DNA of 64,000 nucleotides from Flavobacterium anhuiense (GCF_900101855.1 NZ_FMVC01000006.1:357296-421295); one strand, 5' to 3'; positions 7,674-17,500 are shown, numbered from the stretch's first letter. Notes: generated by a model from the letters alone, not told the origin. Numbers and translations are program-made.

Positions 7674-8816
7674 ATGAAATATTTTTTCCATAAATTACCA
7701 GTCGTTTTTTTACTTTTTGTAGTAATTAGTTGTAAAAAGAATGAAGCGCAAGAGGCAGTAAAATCTACCGTTGCCAAAGAAAGCATCGAATTTGCATCTG
7801 GACTTTCAATTGTTAAAAACGAAGGCTATTCAATTGTAAATGTGATGAATCCGTGGCCAAATGCTAAGGAAAAATTTACTTACATTTTGGAAGAAAAAGG
7901 AGTACAAATTCCAGACAGTTTAAAAAAATATCCTGCGATAAAAGTTCCTTTAGAAAGTGTTGTGGTAACTTCAACAACAAATATTCCTTTTCTAGAAATG
8001 CTCGAAGTGGAGAATAAACTAGTCGGATTTCCACATACCGATTATATTTCTTCAGAAAAAACACGTGCATTAATTGATAAAGGTTCTGTCAAAAACGTTG
8101 GACAAAATGAAAAACTGAACATCGAACAATTAATAGAATTATCGCCAGATTTGATTGTTACTTTTGGAGTTGATAATAATAATCCGATGTTGGATAATTT
8201 GAAGAAAAGCGGTTTGAAAGTGCTTATTCAAGGCGATTGGATGGAACAGTCTCCGCTTGGGAAAGCAGAATGGATTAAGCTTTACGGCGCTCTGTTTGGA
8301 AAAGAAGATAAAGCAAAAGAACTTTTTGATAAAATCGTAGAAAGCTATAATCAGGCAAAAAAGCTCGTTGTCGATAAGCCTGCAACTTCAAAAGTTTTGT
8401 ATGGATCTATGTACGAAGATGTTTGGTACGTTGCCAAAGGAAACAGCTGGGTGGCGCAGTTCATGCAAGATGCAAAATCTAATTATTTGTGGGCCGATTT
8501 AGAAGGAACTGGAAGTGAAGGTTTGTCTTTTGAAAAAGTTTTAGATAAAGCGAAAACGGCTAATGTTTGGATTGCTTCTGGATCTTTTAAAACTTTGGAT
8601 GAATTGCAAAAAGCAAATCCACATTACGCAGAATTTGACGCTTTTAAAAATAAAACAATATACAATTTTGAAGGAAAGCTAGGAGCAACAGGCGGAACAG
8701 TTTACTACGAATTGGCACCAAGCCGTCCTGATTTGGTGTTGAAAGATTATATCAAGATTTTTCATCCCGATTTATTGGCGGGCTACGAATTTACTTTTGC
8801 ATCAAAACTGAATTAA
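7674..8816 (+). CDS. btuF: vitamin B12 ABC importer substrate-binding lipoprotein (BtuF-like)
   Basis: The chosen start is ATG 7674, since the upstream in-frame ATG at 7650 falls in the promoter. The 380-residue product has a lipoprotein signal (FLLFVVISCKK) and two lobes typical of class III (BtuF/FhuD-type) binding proteins: VPLESVVVTSTTNIPFLEML, then ELSPDLIVTFG, then a long connecting helix and the second lobe. It binds corrinoid in the periplasm for BtuCD. Specificity is inferred from the surrounding cob genes; FecB-type siderophore binding is the alternative. The permease begins 1 nt after its stop. Confidence 0.88.
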   Translation: MKYFFHKLPVVFLLFVVISCKKNEAQEAVKSTVAKESIEFASGLSIVKNEGYSIVNVMNPWPNAKEKFTYILEEKGVQIPDSLKKYPAIKVPLESVVVTSTTNIPFLEMLEVENKLVGFPHTDYISSEKTRALIDKGSVKNVGQNEKLNIEQLIELSPDLIVTFGVDNNNPMLDNLKKSGLKVLIQGDWMEQSPLGKAEWIKLYGALFGKEDKAKELFDKIVESYNQAKKLVVDKPATSKVLYGSMYEDVWYVAKGNSWVAQFMQDAKSNYLWADLEGTGSEGLSFEKVLDKAKTANVWIASGSFKTLDELQKANPHYAEFDAFKNKTIYNFEGKLGATGGTVYYELAPSRPDLVLKDYIKIFHPDLLAGYEFTFASKLN

Positions 8817-8817
8817 A

Positions 8818-9843
8818 TTGGCGAATAAAAAACGAAATACCATTTTATTTGTCGTATTGACTTTAGGACTTTTTCTAATGTTTTTTGCGAGCATTAGTTT
8901 AGGATCGGTTACAATTCCGTTAAAAGATGTTTTTGCGAGTTTAACTGGTGGTGAGGCAGCAAAATCGACTTGGGAATATATTATCATTAATTATCGTTTG
9001 CCAAAAGCGATTACTGCAGTTTTAGTCGGAACAGGACTCTCTATGAGCGGACTTTTGATGCAGACTTTATTTAGAAATCCGCTTGCTGGACCTTATGTTT
9101 TAGGATTAAGCTCAGGAGCAAGTCTTGGCGTTGCATTTGTTATTTTGGGCGCAGGATTTCTGCCTTCTTTTCTGAGTGTAATTGCATTGTCTTCTTACGG
9201 AATTGTTTTGGCATCTACTTTAGGAAGCACGTTAGTTTTATTTCTAGTTTTAGTGGTTTCGCAGCGATTGAGAGATACCATGGCCATCTTGATTGTGGGT
9301 TTAATGTTTGGAAGTTTCACCACAGCAATTGTAAGTGTTTTAACTTATTTTAGCACGGCAGAACAGCTTCAGAAATTTACTTTCTGGTCAATGGGAAATC
9401 TTGGAAATCTTTCTTGGACAACTATTGTAATTTTAACATTCTGTATTGGAATCGGATTGCTTTTGAGTGCCAAAAGCATCAAGCCATTAAACGCCTTGCT
9501 TCTTGGCGAAAACTATGCAAAAAGTATGGGATTGAATTTTAAACAAGCAAGATTAGTCATCATTTTTGCAACCAGTATATTATCAGGAGCTATTACAGCT
9601 TTTGCCGGACCCATTGCATTCGTCGGGTTAGCAGTTCCTCATATTGCAAAATTGACTTTTCAGACGAGTAATCATACTATTTTGTTTTGGAGCACTTTAT
9701 TTTTTGGATCCATAATAATGCTGTTTTGCGATATTGTTTCGCAAATGCCAGGTTTTGATGTCACGCTTCCAATAAATGCCGTAACTTCTATTATTGGAGC
9801 GCCGGTGGTTATTTGGCTTTTAGTTAGAAAAAGGAATTTTTAA
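8818..9843 (+). CDS. btuC: B12 ABC importer permease (BtuC/FecCD family)
   Basis: The 341-residue permease has about ten membrane helices and the family signatures YRLPKAITAVLVG, LSMSGLLMQTLFRNPLA, GPYVLGLSSGASLG and FVGLAVPHIAK. The best start is TTG at 8818, 1 nt after the btuF stop. An in-frame stop just upstream leaves no ATG, and the first internal ATG would remove part of helix 1. Translational coupling to btuF is likely. Its ATPase partner lies 655 nt downstream, beyond an inserted unit. Confidence 0.92.
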   Translation: MANKKRNTILFVVLTLGLFLMFFASISLGSVTIPLKDVFASLTGGEAAKSTWEYIIINYRLPKAITAVLVGTGLSMSGLLMQTLFRNPLAGPYVLGLSSGASLGVAFVILGAGFLPSFLSVIALSSYGIVLASTLGSTLVLFLVLVVSQRLRDTMAILIVGLMFGSFTTAIVSVLTYFSTAEQLQKFTFWSMGNLGNLSWTTIVILTFCIGIGLLLSAKSIKPLNALLLGENYAKSMGLNFKQARLVIIFATSILSGAITAFAGPIAFVGLAVPHIAKLTFQTSNHTILFWSTLFFGSIIMLFCDIVSQMPGFDVTLPINAVTSIIGAPVVIWLLVRKRNF

Positions 9844-9881
9844 GTTTAAACTTACAAAATAAAATAATATCTTAGTTTTTA

Positions 9882-10482
9882 AAACACATAGAAACATAGA
9901 TTTAAAAGCCGGTTAAAGGCGTTTCACTTTTCTGAAATAAACATAGACTTTGTGAAAATCAATTTGTTTCTCGAATAAATTAAGGTAATGATAACCCAGA
10001 AGTTTTTAGACGAATTAAGTTTTAATGTAATTGGGGCATATATAGAAGTGCATAGAACTATTGGAAGAGGATTGCTTGAGAATGTTTATCACGAATGTTT
10101 GAAAGAAGAATTGACCTATAGGAAAATAAATTTTTTGACAGAAATGAACGTGCCATTGATTTATAGAAATAAAGAATTAAATACGAATTTAAAATGTGAT
10201 CTGTTTGTTGAAAATTGTCTTGTTGTATAATTGAAAGCTACATCAGAATTAAATCCTATATACGAAGCACAGCTCATGACATATATGAAACTTTTAAAAG
10301 CTCCTAAGGGCATTCTAATTAATTTTAATTGCTTTAATATTTTTAAAGAGGGCCAAAAAACATTTGTGAATGAATATTTCAAATTGCTGCCAAAGTTCTA
10401 AGTTCAAAAGCTATGTGTTAATTTACAAGTAAATTTTAAAATAAACTTTCAGTAAAATAGAAATCTATGTTTCTATGTGTTT
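9882..10482. mobile_element. candidate mobile unit with 22-bp perfect inverted ends carrying a GxxExxY gene
   Basis: The sequence at 9882-9903 (AAACACATAGAAACATAG...) is the exact reverse complement of 10461-10482, 22 of 22 bases, and A/T tracts continue outside. The enclosed 601 bp contains only the GxxExxY pseudogene. It sits between btuC and btuD, which are normally adjacent, so it looks inserted. No transposase is present, and I could not identify a target-site duplication in the A/T-rich flanks. It could be a non-autonomous element or a nuclease-gene cassette. Confidence 0.6.
9988..10401 (+). pseudogene. GxxExxY protein (PD-(D/E)XK-like), broken by a single nonsense codon
   Basis: From ATG 9988 the frame encodes the GxxExxY family: AYIEVHRTIGRGLLENVYHECL carries G-L-L-E-N-V-Y, and CDLFVENCLVV is the Asp strand. 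A TAA at 10228-10230 interrupts, after which the same frame continues LKATSELNPIYEAQLMTYMK ... NEYFKLLPKF to TAA at 10399. Intact relatives read VVEIKA or VVELKA at this point, so one GAA-to-TAA change explains the stop. The lost Glu is that of the catalytic E-x-K motif. Total length without the stop would be 137 residues, slightly over the usual 120-130. Function of the family is not established. Confidence 0.85.
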
Positions 10483-10498
10483 AAAAAATTAACTCAAA

Positions 10499-11275
10499 AT
10501 GAAAAATATCTTAATAACTTCACATCTAAATATTGGATACAAATCCAAGAAAGGAGTTACGACCATTGCTGAGAATCTTAATTTAAATCTTGAAACTGGT
10601 AAATTAATCACTTTAATAGGAGCAAACGGAATTGGAAAATCTACCTTATTACGAACGCTTACTGGAATTCAGAAACCTTTATCGGGAAATGTTTATTTGA
10701 ACGAAAGAAATATTTCAGACTATCAGCCTTTAGAATTGGCACAAAATCTCAGTTTGGTTTTGACCGAAAAACTGCCGCCAAGTAATCTTTCTGTTTTTGA
10801 ATTAGTCGCTTTAGGTCGTCAGCCGTATACCAATTGGGTTGATAAATTATCTGGCGAAGATGTTCTAAAAGTTCATGAAGCAATGAGTTTGACACAAATA
10901 GAACATTTAGCGTCAAAAAAACATTTTCAAATTAGCGACGGACAATTGCAGAAAGTCTTAATTGCTCGAGCTTTGGCACAAGATACGCCATTAATTATTT
11001 TAGACGAACCAACAACGCATCTTGATTTATTACATAAAGTTTCTTTGTTTAAATTATTGAAAAAACTGACACAAGAAACTCAAAAAAGCATTTTGTTTTC
11101 CACACACGATATCGATTTGGCCATTCAGTTAAGTGATGAAATGATCATGATGACGCCAGAAAGTATAGTGCAAGATCAGCCATGTAATTTAATTTCGAAT
11201 GGAAGTTTCAGCAATTTGTTCAAAGACGAACATATTATTTTTGATGCTGAAAAAGGGAAGTTTATTGTGACTTAG
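10499..11275 (+). CDS. btuD: B12 ABC importer ATPase (BtuD/FecE family)
   Basis: The 258-residue ABC ATPase has Walker A GANGIGKST (about residues 41-49), Q-loop region, a signature written ISDGQLQKV (variant of LSGGQ), Walker B LIILDEPTTHLD, and switch His in STHDID. It powers BtuC. It starts 17 nt after the right inverted repeat of the inserted unit, so its expression now depends on read-through or on a promoter inside or at the edge of that unit. Confidence 0.92.
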   Translation: MKNILITSHLNIGYKSKKGVTTIAENLNLNLETGKLITLIGANGIGKSTLLRTLTGIQKPLSGNVYLNERNISDYQPLELAQNLSLVLTEKLPPSNLSVFELVALGRQPYTNWVDKLSGEDVLKVHEAMSLTQIEHLASKKHFQISDGQLQKVLIARALAQDTPLIILDEPTTHLDLLHKVSLFKLLKKLTQETQKSILFSTHDIDLAIQLSDEMIMMTPESIVQDQPCNLISNGSFSNLFKDEHIIFDAEKGKFIVT

Positions 11276-11282
11276 TTTTTTT

Positions 11283-11360
11283 CAGGAGCTAATCCTGCTG
11301 TTCGCTATATCTTTTGTGGCGAACCCCGCCACAAAAGGATGCCGCTTCCATCAGTGCTAG
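11283..11360. repeat. REP-like hairpin repeat, copy 1
   Basis: About 78 bp after btuD match the copy at 63846-63926 over most of their length (GGAGCT...CC.GCT.TTCGCT...GGCGAACCCCGCCA...CCGCTTC.ATC...GCTA). The core 11311-11337 is an 11-bp perfect stem with loop AACCC. It may also act as the btuD/trmL terminator region. Confidence 0.85.
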
Positions 11361-11413
11361 AAGTCTTGTTTTCAGAATAGCTTTTTCTATTAAACAGTTA
11401 AACAGATAAACGA

Positions 11414-11872
11414 TTAAATTTTCTTCAATCCAATTTGTCTCTTCGCTTCTCCAACCACAAAAGCAACCGAATTGGCAATATTAAAACTGCGAATAAGCGG
11501 TGACATAGGAATCGTCAAATGATTTTCGAATCTTGCCATAAATGCTGCGCTCAAACCAACGCTTTCTTTTCCGAAAACCAGCCAGTCACCATCTTGAAAT
11601 TCATTTTCTAAATAGGATTTTTCAGAATGCGAACTCATTAAAAATACACGAGAATGATCTGGAATCTGTGCAATCCATTCCTCTACGTTTTGATATTCTG
11701 TTACATCAAGATGAACCCAATAATCCAATCCAGAACGTTTCAGATTTTTGTCATTGATCACAAATCCGAAAGGATGAATTAAATGAAGACGGCTTTCTGT
11801 GCCTACGCACAATCTGCCAATATTTCCAGTATTATTTGGTATTTCTGGTTCTACAAGAACAACGTTTAACAT
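11414..11872 (-). CDS. trmL: tRNA (cytidine/uridine-34 2'-O)-methyltransferase
   Basis: The 152-residue SPOUT methyltransferase of the TrmL/YibK type starts MLNVVLVEPEIPNNTGNIGR, the family hallmark, and carries the knot motifs LVFGKESVGLS and PMSPLIRSFNIANSVAF. It uses SAM to methylate the ribose of the wobble base in tRNA-Leu isoacceptors. Length is standard. Confidence 0.95.
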   Translation of the reverse strand: MLNVVLVEPEIPNNTGNIGRLCVGTESRLHLIHPFGFVINDKNLKRSGLDYWVHLDVTEYQNVEEWIAQIPDHSRVFLMSSHSEKSYLENEFQDGDWLVFGKESVGLSAAFMARFENHLTIPMSPLIRSFNIANSVAFVVGEAKRQIGLKKI

Positions 11873-11939
11873 CTTTTTAGTTATGAATTAGGAGTTTATA
11901 AGTTATGAGTTTCTGGAAATTATCTAATTGACACATTTT
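11873..11939. repeat. self-similar spacer repeats
   Basis: The rluE-trmL gap is made of repeats of TTATGAATTAGGAGTTTATAAG-like words and TTATCTAATTGACAC / TTATCTAATTGAAAA. No gene is seen. Confidence 0.5.
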
Positions 11940-12512
11940 CTAATTATCTAATTGAAAATCGGAAACTTCCAAAACTTCACCTGCTTTTAGATTTTGCAAA
12001 TATACATTTCCTATTCGAACGCGAACTAGACGTAACGTAGGAAAGCCAACTGCAGCGGTCATTTTTCTAACTTGACGAAATTTTCCTTCTCTTACCGTGA
12101 TGGATGCCCAAGAAGTCGGACCATGACGCTCGTCTCTTATTTTTTTGGCTCTCGCTCCAAAATCGGGAATCTCGGTAACGATAGATGCTTTACAGCGTTT
12201 CGTTTTGTATTTTCCGCCGTCAAGTCCGATTTCTACACCATTTTGCAATTGTTCTATTGCTTCTGGCGTAATTAATCCATCAACCTGAACGTAATATTCT
12301 TTTTCAACTTTTTTACTTCGAACGAGTTCGCTCATATTTCCATCAGTAGTCAAAAGAAGCAATCCTTCAGAATCTTCGTCCAGTCTTCCAATTGCCATTG
12401 TGCCTTCTGGGAAATCATACAATTCGCCCAAAAGCTTTTTCTTTCTTTTTAATTCGTAAATAAATTGGCTCAAATAGCCGTAAGGTTTAAAAAGAATGAA
12501 GTGTCGGTGCAT
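11940..12512 (-). CDS. rluE: 23S rRNA pseudouridine synthase (RluE/RsuA family)
   Basis: A 190-residue single-domain pseudouridine synthase starting MHRHFILFKPYGYLSQF, with the catalytic motif AIGRLDEDSEGLLLLTTDG (the Asp of GRLD is the nucleophile) and the C-terminal VREGKFRQVRKMTAAVGFPTL..R signature. It lacks an S4 domain, like RluE, which modifies U2457 of 23S rRNA in E. coli. RluB/RsuA-type assignments are possible, but the absence of S4 favours RluE. Confidence 0.87.
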   Translation of the reverse strand: MHRHFILFKPYGYLSQFIYELKRKKKLLGELYDFPEGTMAIGRLDEDSEGLLLLTTDGNMSELVRSKKVEKEYYVQVDGLITPEAIEQLQNGVEIGLDGGKYKTKRCKASIVTEIPDFGARAKKIRDERHGPTSWASITVREGKFRQVRKMTAAVGFPTLRLVRVRIGNVYLQNLKAGEVLEVSDFQLDN

Positions 12513-12558
12513 TTTTAATTTTTTGCAAAGATAGTTCCTTTCCTAAAATTAAAACCAA

Positions 12559-12765
12559 TTACAGCTTTTGTGATTTCATTTTTTTAAACCATTGGTAGAC
12601 AAACCAAATTACAGTAACTGTAAAAATGGAAATTAAAATGGGGTAATAGTTTTCGAAAAATTGATGAAAATAACTTCCGACCAAAATGTATGCAGAAGCC
12701 ATGCAAAGCTTGATTAAGATAAATTCAGAATTGGACCAGCTAGTTTTAATTTTAAAGAAATTCAT
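12559..12765 (-). CDS. small two-helix membrane protein
   Basis: The 68-residue product has two hydrophobic stretches (LIKLCMASAYILVGSYFHQF and PILISIFTVTVIWFVYQWF) followed by a basic tail KKMKSQKL. I recognise no family. It is divergent from the hydrophilic protein to its right. The reading frame and composition look genuine. Confidence 0.6.
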   Translation of the reverse strand: MNFFKIKTSWSNSEFILIKLCMASAYILVGSYFHQFFENYYPILISIFTVTVIWFVYQWFKKMKSQKL

Positions 12766-12914
12766 AATAATTACGGTTGTTAAGTTGCTTTAAATAAAGG
12801 TAATCAATAAAAAAGCAGATGGCAATTATAAAAGAAAAGCAATATGAAGTCATAATGTGTTTAGTGGTTACAATTCGTAATATTATAAAATTGAATCTAA
12901 AAAATAATCTTACC

Positions 12915-13289
12915 ATGGAAACGAATGATTTAGGAACAAAAAAAATAAACGGAACGCAGAAAAATATTGATGAATCTAAAGGAAAAAACGTTTCGCACGA
13001 CAAAGAACTAAAAGTTGCCAAATTGAATAAAGAATTGGTTACAGATGCAGATGGCGATAAAAAGATTGTAGAGAGAGCCCGTAACGAGAATGAAGATATT
13101 AATAAAGCGCTTCATCAAATAAATCCAGATAACCCAAATGCAAACCGCGGAGTTGAAACGGAAGAAGAGGCAAATAAAACGGTTGAGAACAAAGATCATA
13201 ATTCCGATATAACTCCAAATCGATATCCGAACTCACATCCAGATAATCATAAGGACCGCGGGAATATGAAACTGGACGAGCAAGAATAA
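12915..13289 (+). CDS. small highly hydrophilic protein
   Basis: I start it at METNDLGTKK (ATG 12915), because the upstream extension is a hydrophobic, poorly coding leader. The 124-residue protein is dominated by Asn, Asp, Glu and Lys, has no Cys and no hydrophobic core, and ends NMKLDEQE. It is probably intrinsically disordered. The composition resembles stress-associated hydrophilic proteins of flavobacteria and the acidic protein at 42521-42823. Function unknown. Confidence 0.65.
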   Translation: METNDLGTKKINGTQKNIDESKGKNVSHDKELKVAKLNKELVTDADGDKKIVERARNENEDINKALHQINPDNPNANRGVETEEEANKTVENKDHNSDITPNRYPNSHPDNHKDRGNMKLDEQE

Positions 13290-13338
13290 TACAATACGAA
13301 ATTTTCAACAAAATTGCGTCAATTTAATGTCAAATAAC

Positions 13339-13370
13339 ATAACATTAGCGGTTCGCGTTAATGTTATTTT
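13339..13370 (+). terminator. hairpin terminator
   Basis: A 12-bp stem (ATAACATTAGCG / CGTTAATGTTAT with one G-T pair) and a short loop is followed by TTTT, 50 nt after the hydrophilic-protein gene. Confidence 0.7.
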
Positions 13371-13444
13371 AAACTCTTTTCAAAGCTTTTATGTCGGTTG
13401 ATATCTTCGTAAATTAGAGGAATCAATTTAAAAACATATATAAA

Positions 13445-14197
13445 ATGGCACTTTTAGAAAATAAAGTAGCTTTTGTATCTGGCGGCGGTTCAGGAATCGG
13501 ACGCGCAGTGGCAGAAGCCTACGCTCGAGAAGGAGCAAAAGTAGTTGTAGCTGATATAAATGTAGAACACGGTGAAGAAACCGTAAAAATGATAAAGGAA
13601 AAGGGCGGAGAAGCTTTTTTCATAAAAGGAGACTCGTCGAGTGCTGCTGACAATAAACATATGGTTGAGGTGACGGTTTCTAAGTACGGCCGATTGGACA
13701 TTGCCTGCAACAATGCAGGAATGGGAGGCCCGGCAAAACCAACTGGCGAATATGAACCAGAAGCTTGGGATAAAGTTATTGCACTTAATTTAAGCGGTGT
13801 TTTTTATGCCTGCCGTTACCAATTGGAGCAAATGGAGAAAAATGGTGGAGGAAGCATTGTTAATATCGCCTCAATTCATGGACAAGTTGCTGCGCCAAAT
13901 AGCGTTGCCTATACAGCGAGTAAACACGGTGTGGTTGGTTTGACAAAAAATATTGCAGTAGAATATGCCCAGAAAAACATTCGATGCAATGCTGTTGGAC
14001 CTGGTTATATTGAAACAGCACTTTTAAAAGATAATCTTAACAAGGATATGATGCAAGCCGTTGCAGCCAAATCTGAAATGAACCGCTTAGGAACCGCAGA
14101 AGAGGTTGCCGAATTGGTAGTTTTTCTAAATTCTGATAAATCATCATTTACAACAGGAAGTTACATTATTGCGGATGGAGGTTATACCGCAGTTTAA
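13445..14197 (+). CDS. SDR-family NAD(P)-dependent oxidoreductase
   Basis: The 250-residue classical short-chain dehydrogenase has the cofactor motif GGGSGIGRA (about residues 13-21), ADIN at the end of beta2 (Asp suggests NAD preference), NNAGMGG, catalytic Ser in IVNIASIHG, and YTASK with the catalytic Tyr and Lys. It resembles glucose 1-dehydrogenase-type proteins, but the substrate cannot be read from the sequence. It stands alone with its own terminator. Confidence 0.9.
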   Translation: MALLENKVAFVSGGGSGIGRAVAEAYAREGAKVVVADINVEHGEETVKMIKEKGGEAFFIKGDSSSAADNKHMVEVTVSKYGRLDIACNNAGMGGPAKPTGEYEPEAWDKVIALNLSGVFYACRYQLEQMEKNGGGSIVNIASIHGQVAAPNSVAYTASKHGVVGLTKNIAVEYAQKNIRCNAVGPGYIETALLKDNLNKDMMQAVAAKSEMNRLGTAEEVAELVVFLNSDKSSFTTGSYIIADGGYTAV

Positions 14198-14228
14198 TAT
14201 TTTTTAAAGAATACTATTTTGAATTAGT

Positions 14229-14260
14229 AAAAGCAGTAAGCGAAAGTTTACTGCTTTTTT
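14229..14260 (+). terminator. hairpin terminator after the SDR gene
   Basis: AAAGCAGTAA and TTTACTGCTTT pair around GCGAAAG, followed by a T-run. Confidence 0.85.
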
Positions 14261-14504
14261 GTTTTTAGAAATCCATTATTTGTAAGAAGTGTAGCGTTTT
14301 CGGGGCTTTTTGGAATGCTGGACATTTTGAAGAATGTTTTGTTTTAAGTGTTTTTTGTTGGTTTTATTTTATTATATTTAATCTTGTTTTAAGTTTTGAT
14401 GAAAAATATTTATAAAAATGTAAACATTAAGTTTATGGTTTTGTAATATTCCCTTAACTTTAAAGACGATAAATTTGAACTCTAAAAACTCTATTTTTTA
14501 ACGT
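14261..14504 (+). promoter_or_regulatory. non-coding leader with -7 box for the secreted nuclease
   Basis: This gap of about 240 bases holds no gene. It contains TAAATTTG at 14470-14477, an exact TAnnTTTG box 27 nt before the ATG at 14505. The nearest TTTG upstream is 26 nt away, a little too far. The rest is T-rich with no structure I recognise. Confidence 0.5.
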
Positions 14505-17500
14505 ATGAAAAACAATTACTCTTTTCGTCATTTAATGACTTTTTTAGGTTTTCTCTATTGCTTTGCGTTAAATGCGCAAACAATGCCATCCCCTCAAGAC
14601 GTACCTTATTTCCAAGATTTTAACTTATTGCCAATAACATCTACTTCATATTCTGATATTCCTGGTTTTCAAGGTTGGAATGCAAGCACTCCGACAAGTT
14701 CGACTTTGCCTACACCTTCATCTTTTACGACTACAATTACCTCGGATAAAACTATGACTACTGGTGGTTCAGCTACTTCTGCTGGTGGGAATATTTATAA
14801 TTTCAATCAAAAAATAGGTTTTTTAAATGCAGGAAGTTATCTGGATCAATCAATAGTACTTGCTTTAAATACAAATAACGATACTGGAATACAAGTGGAT
14901 TATAATGTATTGGTAATTCGTAATCCATATGTTTCAGGAACTTCTAATAATCGTATTAATGAGCTAGCTTTACAATATCGTGTGGGAGAGACAGGAAATT
15001 TTATAACCTTATCAGAAACTTTTTTTCAGAATAATACAACTACACGCACAAAAGAAACCGATCCTCTGCAAACAGGGCATATAAGGGTAACGTTGCCTGC
15101 AGAATGTGATAATAAGCCAATAGTTCAAATACGATGGTTAACAAGGCAAGTTTCAGGACAGGGTTCTCGTCCTTCTTTTGCAATTGATGACATCGATGTT
15201 AAAAAAGATATTTATGCTCCAACAAATGTTTCAGGATATCCAAAAGTTGCTAATATTTTAGGTGATAGTTTTGATTTTATTAATAAAATAGATGAAGTTG
15301 GAAAAACATATTATGTATTGTTGCCAGCTGGAAGCGCTGAACCAACAATTGCACAGATAAAAACGGGTCAGGATTCAAATGGAACTGCAGCACTACAATC
15401 AGGAATTTTTGATGTAACAAGTTCTGCTCAAGAATATATTAAAAGTTTTACAGGATTACCTTTAAGCACGGCATATTCTATTTTTTCTATCTCAGAAGAT
15501 ATTGCTGGAAATGTTCAGGCATCGGTTAATAAAGTAGATGTGACAACGCTAAATGTTATGCCTCCTGCCATATTTCCATCAATTAATACATTAAACTTAG
15601 GAGGCACTGAACCAAATTTTGATCCTTTAATTAAAAGCTATCAGATTGGAGCTTCAGATCTTACTGCGAATGTAGTAGTTAATGCATCAGGAAGTTTTAC
15701 TATTTCAAAAGATAATACTTCGTTCTCATCAACTTTATCATTTATTCCAGCTGATTTCGCTTCTAATGCAACGCCAACAGTTTATGTAAAATTCACCCCA
15801 ACTTCTGTTGGAAGCTTTACAGGTACAATAACTCATGAAACAACTGGAGGTACAACCAAAACAGTTAATTTAACAGCTCTTGGAGTAAATCCTCTTGTAC
15901 AGAATTTTGACGATGCAAATGTTTTTGCAAATAGCAAATGGTCTCAATATAATGAAGCAGGCCCAATAAACAAATGGGCTTACACGAATCAGTCGCGTAA
16001 TGTGAACTCAGGTACTGGTGCCGTTTTAATGAATGGATTTTCGGATAATGGTGCTAGTAAAGATTGGCTGATTTCTCCAAGATTACGCTTAGATGGTTTT
16101 ACTCAAATTCCATTATTATCTTTTTATTCTCGTCAATTTTACGATGGTCCATCTTTAAAATTAATGGTTTCAACCAATTATGATGGAGTCAGTGACCCAA
16201 ATACTGCAACTTGGACACCGATAAACGGAAGATTTCCGCAAGAGACAGGAAGTTATGTAAAATCTGAATATATAAATTTATCAGCTTATAAGACAGATCA
16301 TACGTATTTGGCTTGGGTTTACGAAACCACTTCTGGTGGAAATGGTAATGCTGCGGAATGGTCTTTTGATGATTTTGCTATTATTGATGAATCAAAATAT
16401 GTGGATTCTAACCCTCGTTTAGATTTTGCGGATGTAAGTCCAAATTCGGTTTCTGCTAGTCAAACTTTTGTTTTTGCAGCAGCAGGCTATGGAGATATCA
16501 CTATTGCGGCTCCCGCTTCATACGAATTGTCATTAGATAATATTTCGTTCGCATCAAGTATCATTGTTCCTTCTGCAGATGCATTAACGGGAAAAACAGT
16601 TTATGCAAGATTTGCTCCAACTACCAAAGAGCCAACTATTTCTGGTGCTTTAACTGTTACAGGAACCTCTTTAAACAAAGAAATAGGTTCATTTACTGGA
16701 TCTTCTATATTAAAAGCACATACTTATGATGTAGTGAGTTATAATTTAGAGTTTTTTGGAACAGATGCTAAAGATGCAACTGGTAAAGAATTTGGACCAA
16801 CAAATGATGCGCTGCAAATAGAAAACGTGGCCAAAGTAATGAACAAATTAAACGCAGATGTTTATGTAGTTCAAGAAGTTTCTGATGAGCCAGCATTAGA
16901 TGCGTTAATTCAAAAAATTAGTGTTAACGGAAAAACATTCGATAAGACAATCTCAACTTCTTGGTCTTACTCATTTGAGCCTTTAGATCCCTATTTTCCG
17001 CCCCAAAAATTGGTTGTAATTTACAATACCCAAACCACTACTGTAAAAAGTACAAAAGTGTTATTTAAAGATTTATACGATCAAGTTCGTGCTAATACTG
17101 TAGTTTTACCAGGTTATCCGGGAACAGATACTCCACAAAAAAATGATGATAGCTTTTTCTCATCAGGACGTCTCCCTTATTTGGTTCAGGTTGAGGCTAA
17201 TGTTGGCGGAATTAAAAAAGAAATTAACTTAATTGATCTTCACGCACGTGCAAATAGCGGAACTGATATTTCAAAATACAATCAGCGCAAGTATGATATT
17301 GACTACCTAAAAGATGCGCTAGATGCTGAATATCCAGATTCAAATTTAATACTTTTGGGAGATTTTAATGATGATGTAGAAGCATGGGTAGGAAATGTAA
17401 ACACACCATCATCTTATCAGAAATTTGTTGACGATACAGCTAATTATAATGCTTTAACTTTAGAAATTAGTAAAGCTGGTGCTTATAGTTTTTTAAGTTC

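Noticed and set aside
12752..13021. Minus-strand 89-residue frame across the hydrophilic gene
   Set aside because: Antisense shadow of the hydrophilic-protein gene; hydrophobic composition arises from reversed Lys/Asn codons.
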